A stretch of DNA of 48,121 nucleotides from Sphaerosporella brunnea (taxonomy: Eukaryota; Ascomycota; Pezizomycetes; Pezizales; Pyronemataceae). The translations under genes and the position numbers were made by a program. Below the pieces are notes generated by a model, which saw only the letters and a program-made list of their open reading frames with translations, was not told where the DNA came from and did no database searches. The stretch lies in assembly GCA_008704415.1 (NCBI GenBank), contig VXIS01000348.1:1-48121 (forward strand). The letters run 5' to 3'. Shown here piece by piece: positions 20,793 through 32,390 of this stretch. Every line of letters starts with the position of its first letter. Within the stretch, counting starts at the first letter, position 1.

Positions 20793-21519
20793 TGCTATCG
20801 TGGGAGCGGTCGGGAATGGAACGAGCGGAACGAGCGGAAGGCTCGAGGGCTGCGGTATTCGACGAGAAAACTAACTCCAGGGGAGGTACCGCAATTTGCA
20901 TGTGTGTGACTGAAACCAATTGTTGGGCGCAGGAAAGGAGGCGTATTTAGGTTTTGAGATGATGATGATAGGCGATTGGGGACTGATTTGGCTGACGTGA
21001 TGGCCGCGCAACCCTGATTTTTCTTTTTCAAGGCACATGGTCCGCCCATCCACAAGCAAGGCGATCACTTTTTGCCGCCATTGCTTGCTTGCGCGCGCGT
21101 CTAGGCGGCTATTACAGCTGGCATCCTTGAATTGCCTAATTGTGGTTCGGGGGCGGAGGTGGCAATTGAAAGAGACGCATGTACCCGGCAGTAAGCGTGC
21201 TGGGGAAACTCAATAATTGTTCATCCCGATCGCTTATTATGTTGCTGCATGCATTTATTACATCGTGGTAAGTGCTCTAAGTAACGTTGGGTATCGTACA
21301 GAATTTTTGCGCCGCGCAGAGGCGAGGCTAGAGGGCACAGGGTGTCCGTGAGCCACAGGATCGCAGCACTTTCCTCAAATATCACCGATCGGCAAACCTC
21401 CACCCGAGTAAGAATAAGAAAGACAAACAGAAGAAAAAACGCCAAAGAAAAAGCCAGACGCCCAAACTGCAGCTACCTAGCCCGTGTAAGTACCGCTTCC
21501 TGGCAATCCACGCCGCCGT
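20793..21519. other. Intergenic region upstream of the GPHR gene
   Basis: About 730 bases between the GPHR start and the 3' end of the unknown membrane protein gene, both on the minus strand. Several short open frames exist but none resembles a protein or fits splice signals. A GCGCGCGC stretch lies at about 21091-21099. Confidence 0.5.
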
Positions 21520-22484
21520 TTAAGGCCCAGAAGCTCGCCTGAAGGATCCGAGCCAATTCCAGATCGCGGTTCCACCACGCACTGCACGGCGGTGGACGGC
21601 ACTCCACTTGAAAAGCATGACGACGACGCTGATTGCACTTCCGACCGTAGAGAGGTGGTAGACGGCATTGACAACTGATCTCCAGGAGGGGGAAACTTCG
21701 GAGAGGACGAGATCAGGGGGATGCAGTCCGCACCCGACGAACCCGGTGGCGGCCATAAACGCCATGCCAAAGCGCGCCAAAGCTGATGGCATCTTGCCCT
21801 TTAGCATGAATAAGTACAGCAATATGTACTTCAAATGAAAGAGATTCACGAACCGTCTTTCGGGGGCCTTCTGGACCCGCTTCTAGTGCCTCCGCTGGCC
21901 GTGGGGGTTGTTCCGCCGCCGCCGAAGCTCTCTCCATTTCAGCTCTCTCCATTTCCTCGCGGAGCAGGCGCTGGATCTCGAACGCCAGAGATGCAGCCGC
22001 AAAGGAGGAGCCGTGGCACGCGGATTTAAGTTGGGCATGAGAAGCAGAGCGAAGGTATGCTCCGTCACCACTCCACGAGCGATAGATACGTTCAACGAGA
22101 GCTGGATCTGTCTGGACCAGGTCATGCCGCTCTTCGCACAAGGCGTGGAGGACGAATTCACGAGTCTCGTGTGGCAACGCGTCGGGTAGTGGAAGGGCGT
22201 TGGGAGGCTCGTTGCGCACGGAGATGTTGGGATGAGGGAGCTGTATGAGCGGAACAGTCAGCAGCTATTTGAACAGATTGGCATAGCCGTGGGAACTTGA
22301 TGCAGACCTCTTCCAACTCTTCACCATCCTCCACGATATCCGATGCATGATCCATCATGATGAAAGAGAATGATCGAAGGCGGGGATCGAAGGTGGCGTT
22401 ACGCTCTGGGACTGGGTAGTGTTGGGGAGGGTCCTTGTGGTTGGTGGATGCAGCGTTGGCGGTTACGTCACCAAGCAACGCCAT
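21520..22484 (-). CDS. Conserved-looking protein of unknown function with two C-terminal membrane segments
   Basis: A three-exon model (22484-22308, 22240-21854, 21798-21520) gives 280 residues with matching phases. The first donor (GTCTGC) is weak, so the first junction is the least certain. The N-terminal half is hydrophilic, with an acidic SDIVEDGEELEE stretch, then a helical part (EFVLHALCEERHDLVQTDPA and EIQRLLREEMERAEMERASA). The C-terminal exon has two hydrophobic segments, about LARFGMAFMAATGFVGCGL and VVNAVYHLSTVGSAISVVVML, ending in a basic tail. I do not recognise the family. The open frames are longer and more even in composition than chance frames nearby, and splicing joins them without a stop, which supports a real gene. 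Confidence 0.55.
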
Positions 22485-25417
22485 TCCCGCCGGGTAGAGT
22501 CGATCACATGACTTTCAGACGCGCTGCCCTTTTGGACACCTTGCATTAGTGCATGCAACGCAGGCGATGAGACAGCCTCAACGACGATATCTCGACAACC
22601 AGAAGTCCAATTGCTACCAAACTTGAAACAGATCATCCTGAGATAGTAGAGAACAAAAGAGAATCGTCAAGAATCAAGAAAACCCAGCGACAAGCTCAGC
22701 GCCGAGCCCAGCTCCATAAGCAACCCGCTCCACCCTACCCATTGCCGAGCCTCTTACTAGGCTTCCGGACCCTCGACGCCCCTGCCAGACTCGTCTGCTG
22801 GTTATTAGTGGTACTCAAGGTAAGCCGAAACGGCCGGCTGGCTGGAAATCGAGTGTCCCAAAGATCCAATAGGAGGCTCCAGCCTGGTTGCAGACTCTGA
22901 GCGACCTTTTGTGCTGGCTGGCTGACGCCACCAGGCTATGACGAAATCAAAACTCAGGCCGTGATGTGATTGCGCAGGACCAGATACTTGAAGGGATCAC
23001 TTTAGGACGATGATAGTTCTAATAGATAGCGATACCCAAGTATCAATGCCAGGCCACAAACCTATAAACCTATGCCGCTCACTGGGCAAATCAAACGAAC
23101 TTCAGAAAACACCGGGTATCACTCGAAACGATGACCAGTCAACTAAAATCTACAACTATAGAAAGTGATAGGCTGTGATCGACCAGCGCAGAAGCGAAGG
23201 CACGGAGCGAACACACTGGCTACTTTTTTGACTAAGATGTGGCTACTGACGCAGGTTATTCACTGTGAGCTGCCAATGTGGAAGAGTGGTTAGTTGCTGG
23301 GCCGCAGGTTTTGAGGGAGAGCATGCATATGTGGCAGTAGAAGAGCGATTGTCGCCACGGCGTTCCATTGACCTGAAAAGTTGCAGTCCTAGGTCCGAGG
23401 GCCACACGTCCGGAGGGAGATCGCCATTACCGGTCGCCCGAATAATTGGGGTTTGTTTGGCACAGTACGTGAAATCACGGCATTCCTCGCTTGCCCTCTA
23501 ACATAAGCTGAAAAGTAACTAAACAGAGCTCATTGCCTTGGATGCCAACAAGGAGTAGAGATATGGCCGAACAGCTCTGTACATGTAGTTACTGCCGCTC
23601 ACTGAAGGGGTGGTGTTCACTTGTGCAGGTGCTATTGAACACGAGTTCACATATTCGTATCTTTTGGTTGCCTCTTTTGCCCTTGGGCATCATCGCGATA
23701 TGTATAGAATATCAACGAAACTCACGGCAACCCAAACAGACCCTTAATTTATGGGGCATTGATTCAATTAGCGCTGAAGCTTGCTTGCTAGACCAACTGC
23801 CTGGCTGCGGCCATTAATTTTGATGCCAGAAGTGTCTGTAAGCCCACCCAGAAAGGTTTTTAGATCGAGTGATATCTAGTGGCCACTGAGCAAGGCTAGT
23901 TGCCGTTTCAGCTTGCGATTGCCGGCTTATATTGCATCGTTGACATGCTCCTGTCAACCATTGTACCGTATAACGGCATTACAGCTTGAAGCTAGGAATC
24001 CCAAGCTGTGTCAAACTTGTCACCGCGGGTAGGACTGTTAGATGACCGATACTGGAAATATATGCATACCCGCCACTCTTGCCACCATCTCTCCAGACGG
24101 GCATCGGATCGGTTGCTCCCAGTAACAGAGCTGAAGGCGAGAATGGAGCCTTCCAGCCACACCCCTGCATCGTCCTGAGTCGCACTGCTGCGGAAGTTGA
24201 TACCGCTATCAGCTCAACTGCATGTTGGTCGGTCGATGCCACTCCTACATACTGCAGCGGTGGAACGTTTGTCGTCAACAATTGTCCTAACTTCGTTTTA
24301 ACCCGCCCATTGTCATCTCTGTCCGTCAAGCTATCTGACGACAGTTGCCGCCGATGGTTCCATCACCAGAACGCCCACCGAGCCGGACCATCGAAACATT
24401 AACTGGCAGCAGAGCGGTGGTGTACACCTTACCCGATCTTCCCCTTTTCCGTTTGTGCTCTGCTTAAACACACAGGTTTTCATCTAGTTGCTGTCGATGC
24501 CTACAGCAGTGTTCTCTATAGCTGGCTTTCTGATCAGCCCGGCTACGAAGCCTGGGCTGGGCTGCGTCTTTGCGCGAATTGGTACAGAGTGATACTCAGT
24601 GAGGCAACGATGGCGCGAGCACCGTCCATAGCTCATGCAGCCCACAGCCAGCCACGAGTTGAAAAGCCAGCCCGGCTTTTTGTTCAGCCCAACGCAGCCG
24701 GCCTGGCATCCTGGCTGGCTGTTGAGAACACCTACGTTGAATTCAACGACGATGACGACGCCGTCTCGTTCGCTTCCTTCGCCGACTTCTGCGAGGCGGT
24801 AATGCCAGACACGTTGATTGCTGCCAAATCGAGGGCGGAGAAAACAGACTATGTCAGCTGTTCGAGTCAGAGATGTGCATTTTGAAACTGGTGTTTTTGG
24901 TTGATTTTAGCACTGGCTCATTTCGTTGGGAGGCGTTAAAATTGGTGGTTCTGATCCGTGGCCGACTCTACCTGTTGCTTTCATAAACCAACCGCACTTG
25001 AGGTGCAAAAAGGCTGGTTCACGCGTTCAGATAGCTGTTATTGCAATGCAGTGAATTGAGGGGGTTTTATCCCCTCCATGAGGTTGCATTACACCTTCAG
25101 CGCCTGAAACAGGGTGCTGAAACAGGTGCCAACTTGAAGGGACGGAAAATGCCCTTTTCCAGACGTTTGGTAGAACACACAGCAGTTTCTGTAGAGTGTG
25201 GTATGTAAGGATTTCTACGGTATCTAGCAGCTTTCAATTCCGCTGTGGTTATGGCCGTGAAATCATCCACAGACTTTGAATTGCCAATTCTCTGGTGTTG
25301 CAATTGGCAGACTTTGAACGGATGTATGCCGCCATTCGCTTGTGGAGTTGCTGCAGCACTAAACCCCAGCTCCTCTCTCCTCTGGTAGAGAGATCCGCAA
25401 TCACGAAAACACGAAAA
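22485..25417. other. 2.9-kb gene-poor stretch with repeat-like motifs
   Basis: No recognisable gene. Codon-like signal is poor and base composition is more even than in the gene-rich parts. GGCTGGCTG and AGCCCGGCT motifs recur (about 22837-22847, 22914-22924, 24536-24568, 24662-24722). A 98-codon open frame (24589-24885; contains ARLFVQPNAAGLASWLAVEN) has no match I recognise and could be a degraded transposon or chance. A tRNA-like patch (23270-23337) and a GC-rich hairpin (25045-25090) are described separately. The stretch may be remains of old mobile DNA; terminal repeats were not found. Confidence 0.45.
25045..25090. other. Imperfect hairpin
   Basis: AATGCA pairs with TGCATT at the base and GAGGGG pairs with CCCCTC next to a GTTTTAT-type loop, separated by a mostly unpaired inner segment. 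It lies in gene-poor DNA about 330 bases upstream of med27. The function is unknown; it may be chance or a transposon remnant. Confidence 0.4.
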
Positions 25418-26545
25418 ATGGCCCATCAGCAGTCCCCAGCTCTCACGTCTTCCGCAACACCACCAGTAGCTCCAGCGCCCGATGTTCCGACCTCTGCGCC
25501 CTCACAGTCCTCCGAAGACTGGTCTGAAGAGCGAATCCTGGAGTCTCTGCACCGGCTGGACGACCTCCACAACCGCGTACGCCCCCCGCCGCGAACTCTA
25601 GCCACCAAACCGCTAATCCATCACAGCTTATAAGCCTGCGCACCGTTATCCCAAAGATACTGGCACCCTTAACCACCGACTATGCGACCCGTAAGCTCTA
25701 TCTACTCCCAACTTCTGTTAGTTCTGGCGGAAACTGAGCCGCTGCAGCTGTGGACATGTTCCAGGACTTTTCTTCGCGCGCAGTCAGCTGCTCGGAGGAA
25801 ATCGCGAGCTTCAACACCCTCTACATGAAGAGCCAGCCGATCTTTGAACACGCGGCGGCGTCGCGCGCACAGAACCCAACAGGGATCCGACGGCTCGGGG
25901 TGGGCGAGATGTTTCTTCCGGAAGAACCGGAGAGCGGCCAGGGCACAAAGACGGAGGACGTGGAGATGAAAGATGCAGAAGAGGAGAAAGAGGAAGAAAA
26001 GGAGGTGGTGGTTGAGAACACCAAAGACGAAGAGATCGATGATGTGGTGGAAGAGTTCTCGGGACGACTGATGCATCGCGATGTCGAGGTGGAAGAGCTC
26101 CCCGGAGGAACACCTGCAAAGAGACATATCAAGGTATGTGGAGAAAACATGGGTAATGATGATGGGCGACGGTAGTGTTAATGCTGGGGCCAAAAAGGTT
26201 GTGCTCCCGCCGCCTTCATCACTGCTGTTTACGATCGAGATTACACCCTCGGACGACAATTCACGCGCCTTCGTCGTCACTTCGGTCAAAAATGCGAGGC
26301 ATCCCGATTCGCCCGTGCACAATATCCACACTGGTATACTGCGCGCAGTCGCTGCACGCCAGTGGCCAGGAAATCTCGAAATGCTGTTGGAAATGCTGGG
26401 ATCATACAAGAACATCTATTCGGCCAAGTGCGACAAATGTAAGCGGCTCACTGCGGGGGGCAAGGGGGAGCTACCAGTGGTGAGGAAGCTGCTGAGGGAT
26501 GGGAAGGATAAGAGATGGGTGGCCTACCATGAGTGGTGTGTGTGA
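25418..26545 (+). CDS. med27: Mediator complex subunit 27
   Basis: Four exons (25418-25576, 25627-25690, 25748-26133, 26198-26545) give 318 residues. The N-terminus is Pro/Ser-rich, followed by a helical part (SEERILESLHRLDDLHNRLI, then TVIPKILAPLTTDYAT). A strongly acidic Glu-rich loop (KTEDVEMKDAEEEKEEEKEV) follows. The C-terminal domain has the Cys pair CDKCKRLTAGGKGELPVVRK and ends in ..VAYHEWCV, as in the Med27 family C-terminal domain. Med27 belongs to the upper tail region of Mediator, linking activators to RNA polymerase II in the nucleus. The assignment is by overall layout and the C-terminal block. Confidence 0.75.
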
Positions 26546-27242
26546 TGTTAGTACTTTTGCATATCGATCATGACGCATGGTGTAGTCAAGTGGGACGGGG
26601 CAGTGTGTGTTTCTCTAGCGTTTAGCGGATGCAACTGTTTCCAAATATTGATCTAAAAGAACGTATTCATCGTCTGGCCATGGGGTGCGGCTCATCCCAC
26701 ATCTGTGTCCTCCGCCAACGGGAGCAATTGTCCTGTGTCCGTGAAGTGAGAACCGGTCTCGGCCAGCGAGGCCTGACAATCAGGCACCATGCATCAGATT
26801 TCAGTCCGTGGGGCATGCTGCTACTCCATATCGGGGGTGCTCGTTCGTGATTGATGTACAGGAAATCACTCGCTCTCACTTGCCCGGTTCTACAGTAATC
26901 GGCCACCATTCAGGTGAAGGCTTAGAAGCAAGGATGCGATGGATATTGCAAGCAGACGGGTCCATGCATCGTCACCGCCCCCGAAGCGTTGAGCGAGAGT
27001 GACATCTCATGCGGGGCTTGGCGTTGGTATGTTGTAGGAATAGCACCAACATGCACCCAACCCATATCGGTCTTCCAGCAGCAGCTCAGCTCCAATTTCA
27101 GCCCTCCAGCCATTCAGCCATTCAGCCACCGGGTCTGTGGGGTACAAAAGGAGGGAAGAATCCCGTCTTTCGTGTCAAGCTACATACTCGCAGCTTTTCC
27201 ACTCCTTTTCAAGACTTTCAAGAACAAAGAAAAAAAAAAATC
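26546..27242. promoter_or_regulatory. Intergenic region med27 to tyr1 with the tyr1 promoter
   Basis: About 700 bases. The part before tyr1 contains CAGCCATTCAGCCATTCAGCC repeats (about 27108-27129) and an A run ending at 27240, directly before the ATG. No gene is seen. Confidence 0.5.
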
Positions 27243-28829
27243 ATGAGTGCCAACGGAGATGTCACGCCCCTAGAGGGCATTGCAGTCGGGATCATCGGCA
27301 TGGGAGATATGGGGAAGATGTATGCGCGGCGGATCGCCGCAGCAGGCTGGAGGTGCGTTGCCCATCCCCGTGGTGTATGTGTGCCAGGTGTGTGTGTGCA
27401 AACGGCTGACCAATTCCATCTTTGCAGAGTCAACGCGTGTGATCGTCCCGACAAATACGAGTCGCTAAAGGCCGAGTTTGCAGGTAACTCTCCGCCAGTC
27501 AATGAAGAAAGAAATGCATGGTTGCTGATGCTCCGGAGAGATTGAAAATATCCACATCTATGCCAATGGCCACCTAGTATCTCGGCAGAGCGACTTCATC
27601 GTCTACTCGGTGGAGGCGGAGCTGATTGATTCCGTGGTTGCACAGTACGGTCCTTGTGCGCGCCCCCCCCTTTTTTTCTTCTCTCCTCGTCTGACGGTGG
27701 TTATGCAGCGACCAAACTCGGCGCCGTAGTTGGCGGCCAAACCTCCTGCAAAGCCCCCGAGATCTCAGCTTTCGAAAAACACCTCCCGCAAGATGTCGAC
27801 ATCGTTTCCTGCCACTCCCTCCACGGGCCGAACGTGGACCCACGCGGGCAGCCGCTGGTGCTGATCCAACACCGTGCCTCCGACGCCTCCTTCACGCTCG
27901 TGAGCCGGATCCTCTCCTGCTTCGAGAGCAAATTCGTTTGTCTCACCGCCGAGGAGCACGATCGCATCACGGCGGACACGCAGGCGGTGACGCACGCGGC
28001 GTTTCTCTCCATGGGGTCTGCCTGGACCGCAAACCACCAGTTCCCGTGGGAAGAAACGCGGTGGTCCGGCGGTATCGAAAACGTCAAGATCAACGTGACT
28101 CTACGTATTTACAGCAACAAGTGGCACGTATACGCGGGGCTAGCCATCTTGAACCCAGCTGCGCAGCGGCAGATTCGCCAATACGCCGAGAGCGTCACCG
28201 AGCTGTTCAAGCTTATCCTGCAGGGCGACCGCGAAGAGTTCACGAGCAGAATCAAGAGCGCCGGAGACTTTGTGTTCAAGGGCCAGGAGGGGAAGGAGTT
28301 GTTGCTGAGAGATGAGGTGCTGGAACAGTTCTCCCTCAGCGGTGTCCCCCGCGCTGAGAGGAAACCAAATTCTCACCTGTCACTGCTGGCTATGGTCGAT
28401 TGCTGGCACAAATGCGGAATCGTGCCGTACGACCACATGATCTGTTCTACTCCTGTATGCCCCCCCTCCCCCCCCTTTTTTTTTCTCCCTTTTCCCTTCT
28501 TGGTCCAGAAATTGACAGGAGTCCAGTTGTTCCGTCTCTGGCTCGGCGCAGTGGAGTACCTCTTCCGACAACCCGAGCTGCTGGATGACTGCATCCGTTT
28601 CGCACTGGACGACGACAGCTTCCGTAGTGACGACCTCGAGTTTACATTTGCGGCCCGCGGATGGAGCGATGCGGTCTCTTTCAAGGATTTCAACAGCTAC
28701 CGGATGCGCTTCGAGAAGCCGCAGACTTACTTTGCGCCGAGATTCCCGGAGGCCATCAAGCTGGGTAATGAGATGATCAAGAAGATCCTTAGTAAAACAA
28801 AGGTTCTTGAGGCGGGGCGGAAGCAATGA
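27243..28829 (+). CDS. tyr1: Prephenate dehydrogenase (NADP+), fungal TYR1 type
   Basis: Five exons (27243-27352, 27428-27483, 27539-27655, 27709-28454, 28527-28829) give 443 residues. The N-terminus has the Rossmann glycine motif GMGDMG (19-24), split from the next block by an early intron. Typical TYR1 blocks follow: SDFIVYSVEAELID, VGGQTSCKAPEISAFEKHLP, SCHSLHGPNVDPRGQPLVLI and LFRLWLGAVEYLFRQPELLD. It converts prephenate to 4-hydroxyphenylpyruvate in tyrosine synthesis. For the last intron the acceptor before LFRLWLG is preferred; an upstream in-phase acceptor would add KLTGVQ. Intron 4 has long C and T runs. It is convergent with isn1 (about 285 bp). Confidence 0.93.
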
Positions 28830-29114
28830 TGGGCAACGGTAAATATCGCGGTTGAGGCAGGAGGGTGTAAGGTCCGAGTTCTTTTGTGTGGGAAGGGTAG
28901 ACATGTCAACGCCGTGTAATGTGAAGCCCATATAAGGAACCGCCTTCTTTCCTGTACCATTGTACCAAAGTCATCAATAAAGGTCAACGACTCGGGAATC
29001 TCTTGCATGAAACGACATGAAAAGCTACACAAACAACCGGCTGAGAACGTCATCATTCCACCCGCCACAAACATTAAAAAAACATGAGGTATCAATGGTA
29101 CGCTTGATGTATGC

Positions 29115-30603
29115 TCAATAGTCGGGAAGGCCATGCTCCATCAGATCTATCAATTCCTCCAGGCATGCAACTGTTTCCGCGGGACTTGCGACCCAACTGT
29201 CTAATAGTCAGCACTGAAGATTTCTCGAGTTGAGTGTCTAGTCACTCACACCGTGGTGCCGGCCATGCGCGCCTTGAAATCGTTGTGTCCAGCAGAAAGG
29301 AACTGATCGCCGATGTGCAGCGTCTGTCCACCCGTCACATCTCCAAAGAACCGCTGACAGCAAAGCACGCCCAGTCTCTTGTCGCCGATATCGACAAACA
29401 CATCGTTTCCGCCATTGAAAGCACAGAACGGCAATCTCTTGCCCACATCGCTCAATTCCAATATCTTTTGCGCACCCAGCACCGCCTCCTCTAGCTGTTC
29501 GCGCGCAAATTTCCCACCCCTGGCATGGACGATGCCGACGGCGCGCTGCTTGCGGATCACGGTGGCATCCAGTCGCATAGCTTTCATCGAGTCCCGCAGC
29601 GAGTTCTCGGCTATGTCTAACAGGTTCTGGATGTCCTCGTCGGACCAGGCGCGCATTTCGGTCAGCTGCCAGTCTTCACGCGGCACGGCTTCCAGCAGGT
29701 CTGGATGCGAGGGAGAGCAGCGGAACATGTAGGAGCTCTCGCCGCCGAGGACGATCAAGTTGCGTTTCTGGGCATCTGTCAAGTCTGCAGAGTCGCGAAT
29801 CGATTCGAGCAGTCCAAACAGTCGCTCTTTGTACCGCGCCCCGTCGGTGTACCCCGCCGCCGTAACGATTCCGATGCAGAGCCCCCGCTCGAGAAGCCAG
29901 AGTATCTTGGCGATTACGGGATTGGTCGGTACTAGGCATTGGCCGTCGTCATAGAGGGTTACGTCTCCGTCAAAGGTGATGAGCTTTGTAGGGCCGTCTA
30001 GGGTGGCCAGGGACATGATTTGAGCGGTGTTAAGGATCAACTGATGTCTGGTCAGGTCCGGATTTGGTCACTTCCAATGGAGTGGGGATTACTCTAATGT
30101 CGTTAAAACTGGGGGCCACGAAACGACGGGAGGAAATAGCTCGACGCCGATCTTGCTCCATGAAAGCTTTCTCAAGGAATAGCGTAGTAAAGAACCGGCC
30201 CACAGACGGCACAAGGAATCGCAGTTTCGATCTCTCTGGAGTGCCAGCAGCATCGCAGGCAATGTGGTCATTTATGAGGCCCTCGATGTCTCGCATGATC
30301 TCTCGATAGCGGCGATGAGACTCGGCAGCCATCTCTTCTAAGTTTGCTCCGCTAAAAGCCGTAGGCTGCGAGTGAAGAACGAAGGGGACGGCTAAGAGGC
30401 CTTTGATGAATTCGATGAGGGCATCACGGCGATGAGCCTGCGAAGCTTTAAGTTGCATCATTCAGTATGTCTATTCCAGTTTGGATTGTATAGATGGATT
30501 CGATGGCTTGCCTTCAGGGCGTATTCTACACGGTACCTGGAGCGGCGAGTTAGCTCTAGTTAGCTCAAGCTCCATGCTGGAGGCATCGTTACCTGGTAGT
30601 CAT
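29115..30603 (-). CDS. isn1: IMP-specific 5'-nucleotidase
   Basis: Five exons give 417 residues: 30603-30593 (only 11 nt), 30536-30512 (25 nt), 30437-30093, 30040-29250, 29196-29115. The two tiny exons build the family N-terminus MTTRYRVEYALK and join to AHRRDALIEFIKGLLAVPFV. The second intron starts GCAAGC, a GC-AG intron. The HAD motif DGDVT (D151, D153) marks the catalytic Asp pair, and the C-terminus FLSAGHNDFKARMAGTTVWV...MEHGLPDY is restored by the last intron. The enzyme dephosphorylates IMP to inosine in purine salvage. An internal start at 30461 would give a shorter form without the conserved first 12 residues and is not favoured. It is divergent with rps19. Confidence 0.93.
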
Positions 30604-31680
30604 TGCGGGGCTATGATATATAGGTCGAGCGTGCAGAGAGTGATTCAAGGGAGGATTGATTTGGGGTTTTGGGGGGGGGGGGGGCGAGAGATTTAGTTGA
30701 AGAGAGGTAAAAGAGGGCTAGATATAGGTAGAAGCCCACGATGCGCACTGGACTTTGACCAGCTCTCCCCGCACTGCAAGGTTTCCGATTATTGATGTGT
30801 CACCGTGCGGTAACGAATCAATGAGTCTCGGCATTCGGCCCCAGCTCAATTGCAAACGAGTGGCACGGCACGTTGCTGGACCTAAAAAAGGGTGGAGATG
30901 ATTCGATTGGGTAAACCATCGTTGATGGTGATGGCCGGCGTGAGGTGGGAGATCACGTTGCAGCTCTCCTTCCTGCAGGGGCTCTTGGCGGCGGTATGGT
31001 TGGGACTCCTACTGTGGGATTTCTGACATTCATTTCGCTTAGTAACACATACAAAAGTGCCGAGTGATGAGCGTGAATCTTCCTTTTTTGACCATATAAC
31101 TGACATTTGTCACCGGGGAGGGTCCTATTTTCTCAACAACCAGGCAGAATTCGGAAATTCTGAGTTAATCAGTCGATAGAGCGAGCGAAAACTAGGCCCC
31201 TGATAGTGTTATTTTTTAAAATAACTTTTTTTTTTTTGGTGGAGGATGCCCCGTCCAAAGTCAGGGTACCCAAACCCCTCCGTCTTTAGGTGTCCCCAAC
31301 CATACTCCAGCTCTTCGAGGAGAAATGCTTTTGAATGCCGCCAATTGTATGAGTGCTTACCTAATGTGACAATGAGTACTTCTTTGTACTTGAGCACATA
31401 GTAAGTAGGCAAGATGATCGTGTGACTCGCAATTCTTAGGGCTACACCCTCGCCGCCGCCCCACGCACGCACAAACATCCCAACGTTAAGCGAAGCACTC
31501 TTGCAAATCAACGAAAATTCGACGACACGACGCACCGCAACAGCAGCACCTAATTCCGGCAAACTTCGACAAATCCTCCTACCAACGACCCGTGCGTTTC
31601 CCCTCAGCATCGTGACTATTTTGCGGAACGAAAAAAAAAATAACTGACGAACTTTCTGTCAGACCACAACAACCGCCAAG
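30604..31680. promoter_or_regulatory. Divergent upstream region of isn1 (-) and rps19 (+)
   Basis: A 1.08-kb stretch with a G run (30670-30683), a T run (31227-31238) and C/A-rich sequence before the rps19 start. A leader intron ending in CTGTCAG near 31656-31662, 18 bases before the ATG, is possible for rps19, as is common for fungal ribosomal protein genes, but is not proven. No other gene is seen. Confidence 0.5.
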
Positions 31681-32186
31681 ATGCCAGGAGTCTCTGTTCG
31701 CGACGTCGACGCCCAGAAGTTCATCAACTCCTATGCCGCTTTCTTGAAGCGTCAGGGAAAGCTCCCTGTTCCCGGTATGCCGTTCTGTGCTGCGAGTGAA
31801 TGATTGACTCGACTAAGACACCGCTAGGTTGGGTTGACACCGTCAAGACCGGTCACTTCAAGGAGCTCCCTCCCCAGAGCATGGACTGGTTCTACGTCCG
31901 TGCCGCTGCCGTTGCTCGCCACGTCTACCTCCGCAAGTCCGTCGGTGTCGGACGTCTGCGCAAGGTTCACGGTGGCCAGAAGAACCGTGGTTCTCGCCCC
32001 AGCCACCACGTCGATGCCTCCGGATCTGTCGACCGCAAGATCTTGCAGGCTCTCGAGAAAATTGGTGTCCTCGAGGAGGGCGACAAGGGTGGTCGTCGCA
32101 TCTCCCAGCAGGGTCAGCGTGACTTGGACCGTATCGCGCAGACCACCGTTGAGGAGGAGGAAGAGGAGGAGGAGGATGACGAGTAA
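31681..32186 (+). CDS. rps19: 40S ribosomal protein S19
   Basis: Two exons (31681-31774, 31828-32186) give 150 residues, normal for eS19. The chain runs [20 protein letters not shown], then [40 protein letters not shown] and [18 protein letters not shown], and ends in an acidic [11 protein letters not shown] tail. It is part of the small-subunit head and is needed for 18S rRNA maturation. Codon choice is strongly C-ending, as expected of a highly expressed gene. A probable intron lies in the 3' untranslated region directly after the stop. Confidence 0.97.
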
Positions 32187-32188
32187 AC

Positions 32189-32390
32189 GTGAGTGTGTTT
32201 CGCTATCCAGCACTAGGGGACGCCCCCTCGTTACGAATTGACCTACTCTGCCACAGTGGGGTAGTGTTGGCTTCGATTCGGAACTTGCTTCGCCTCGAGC
32301 CCCCTCTAGCCGCTGGGAATATGAGCGGTGCTCGACGAGGGGTGTGTCTCGCGGTTGCCAGATTTGCTAACCGGCGGCGTTGTTGTGCAG
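32189..32390 (+). other. Probable 3'-UTR intron of rps19
   Basis: A GTGAGT donor starts two bases after the TAA stop. A GCTAAC branch-site consensus (32365-32370) lies about 20 bases before a TTGTTGTGCAG acceptor ending at 32390. All three signals are of good quality and spaced normally; the length of 202 nt is long for this window. Because the junction would lie just after the stop, it should not trigger nonsense-mediated decay. Confidence 0.5.

Noticed and set aside
24589..24885. 98-codon frame as a real gene
   Set aside because: No recognisable domain, no clear leader or splice context, within a repeat-like island; kept only as a note.
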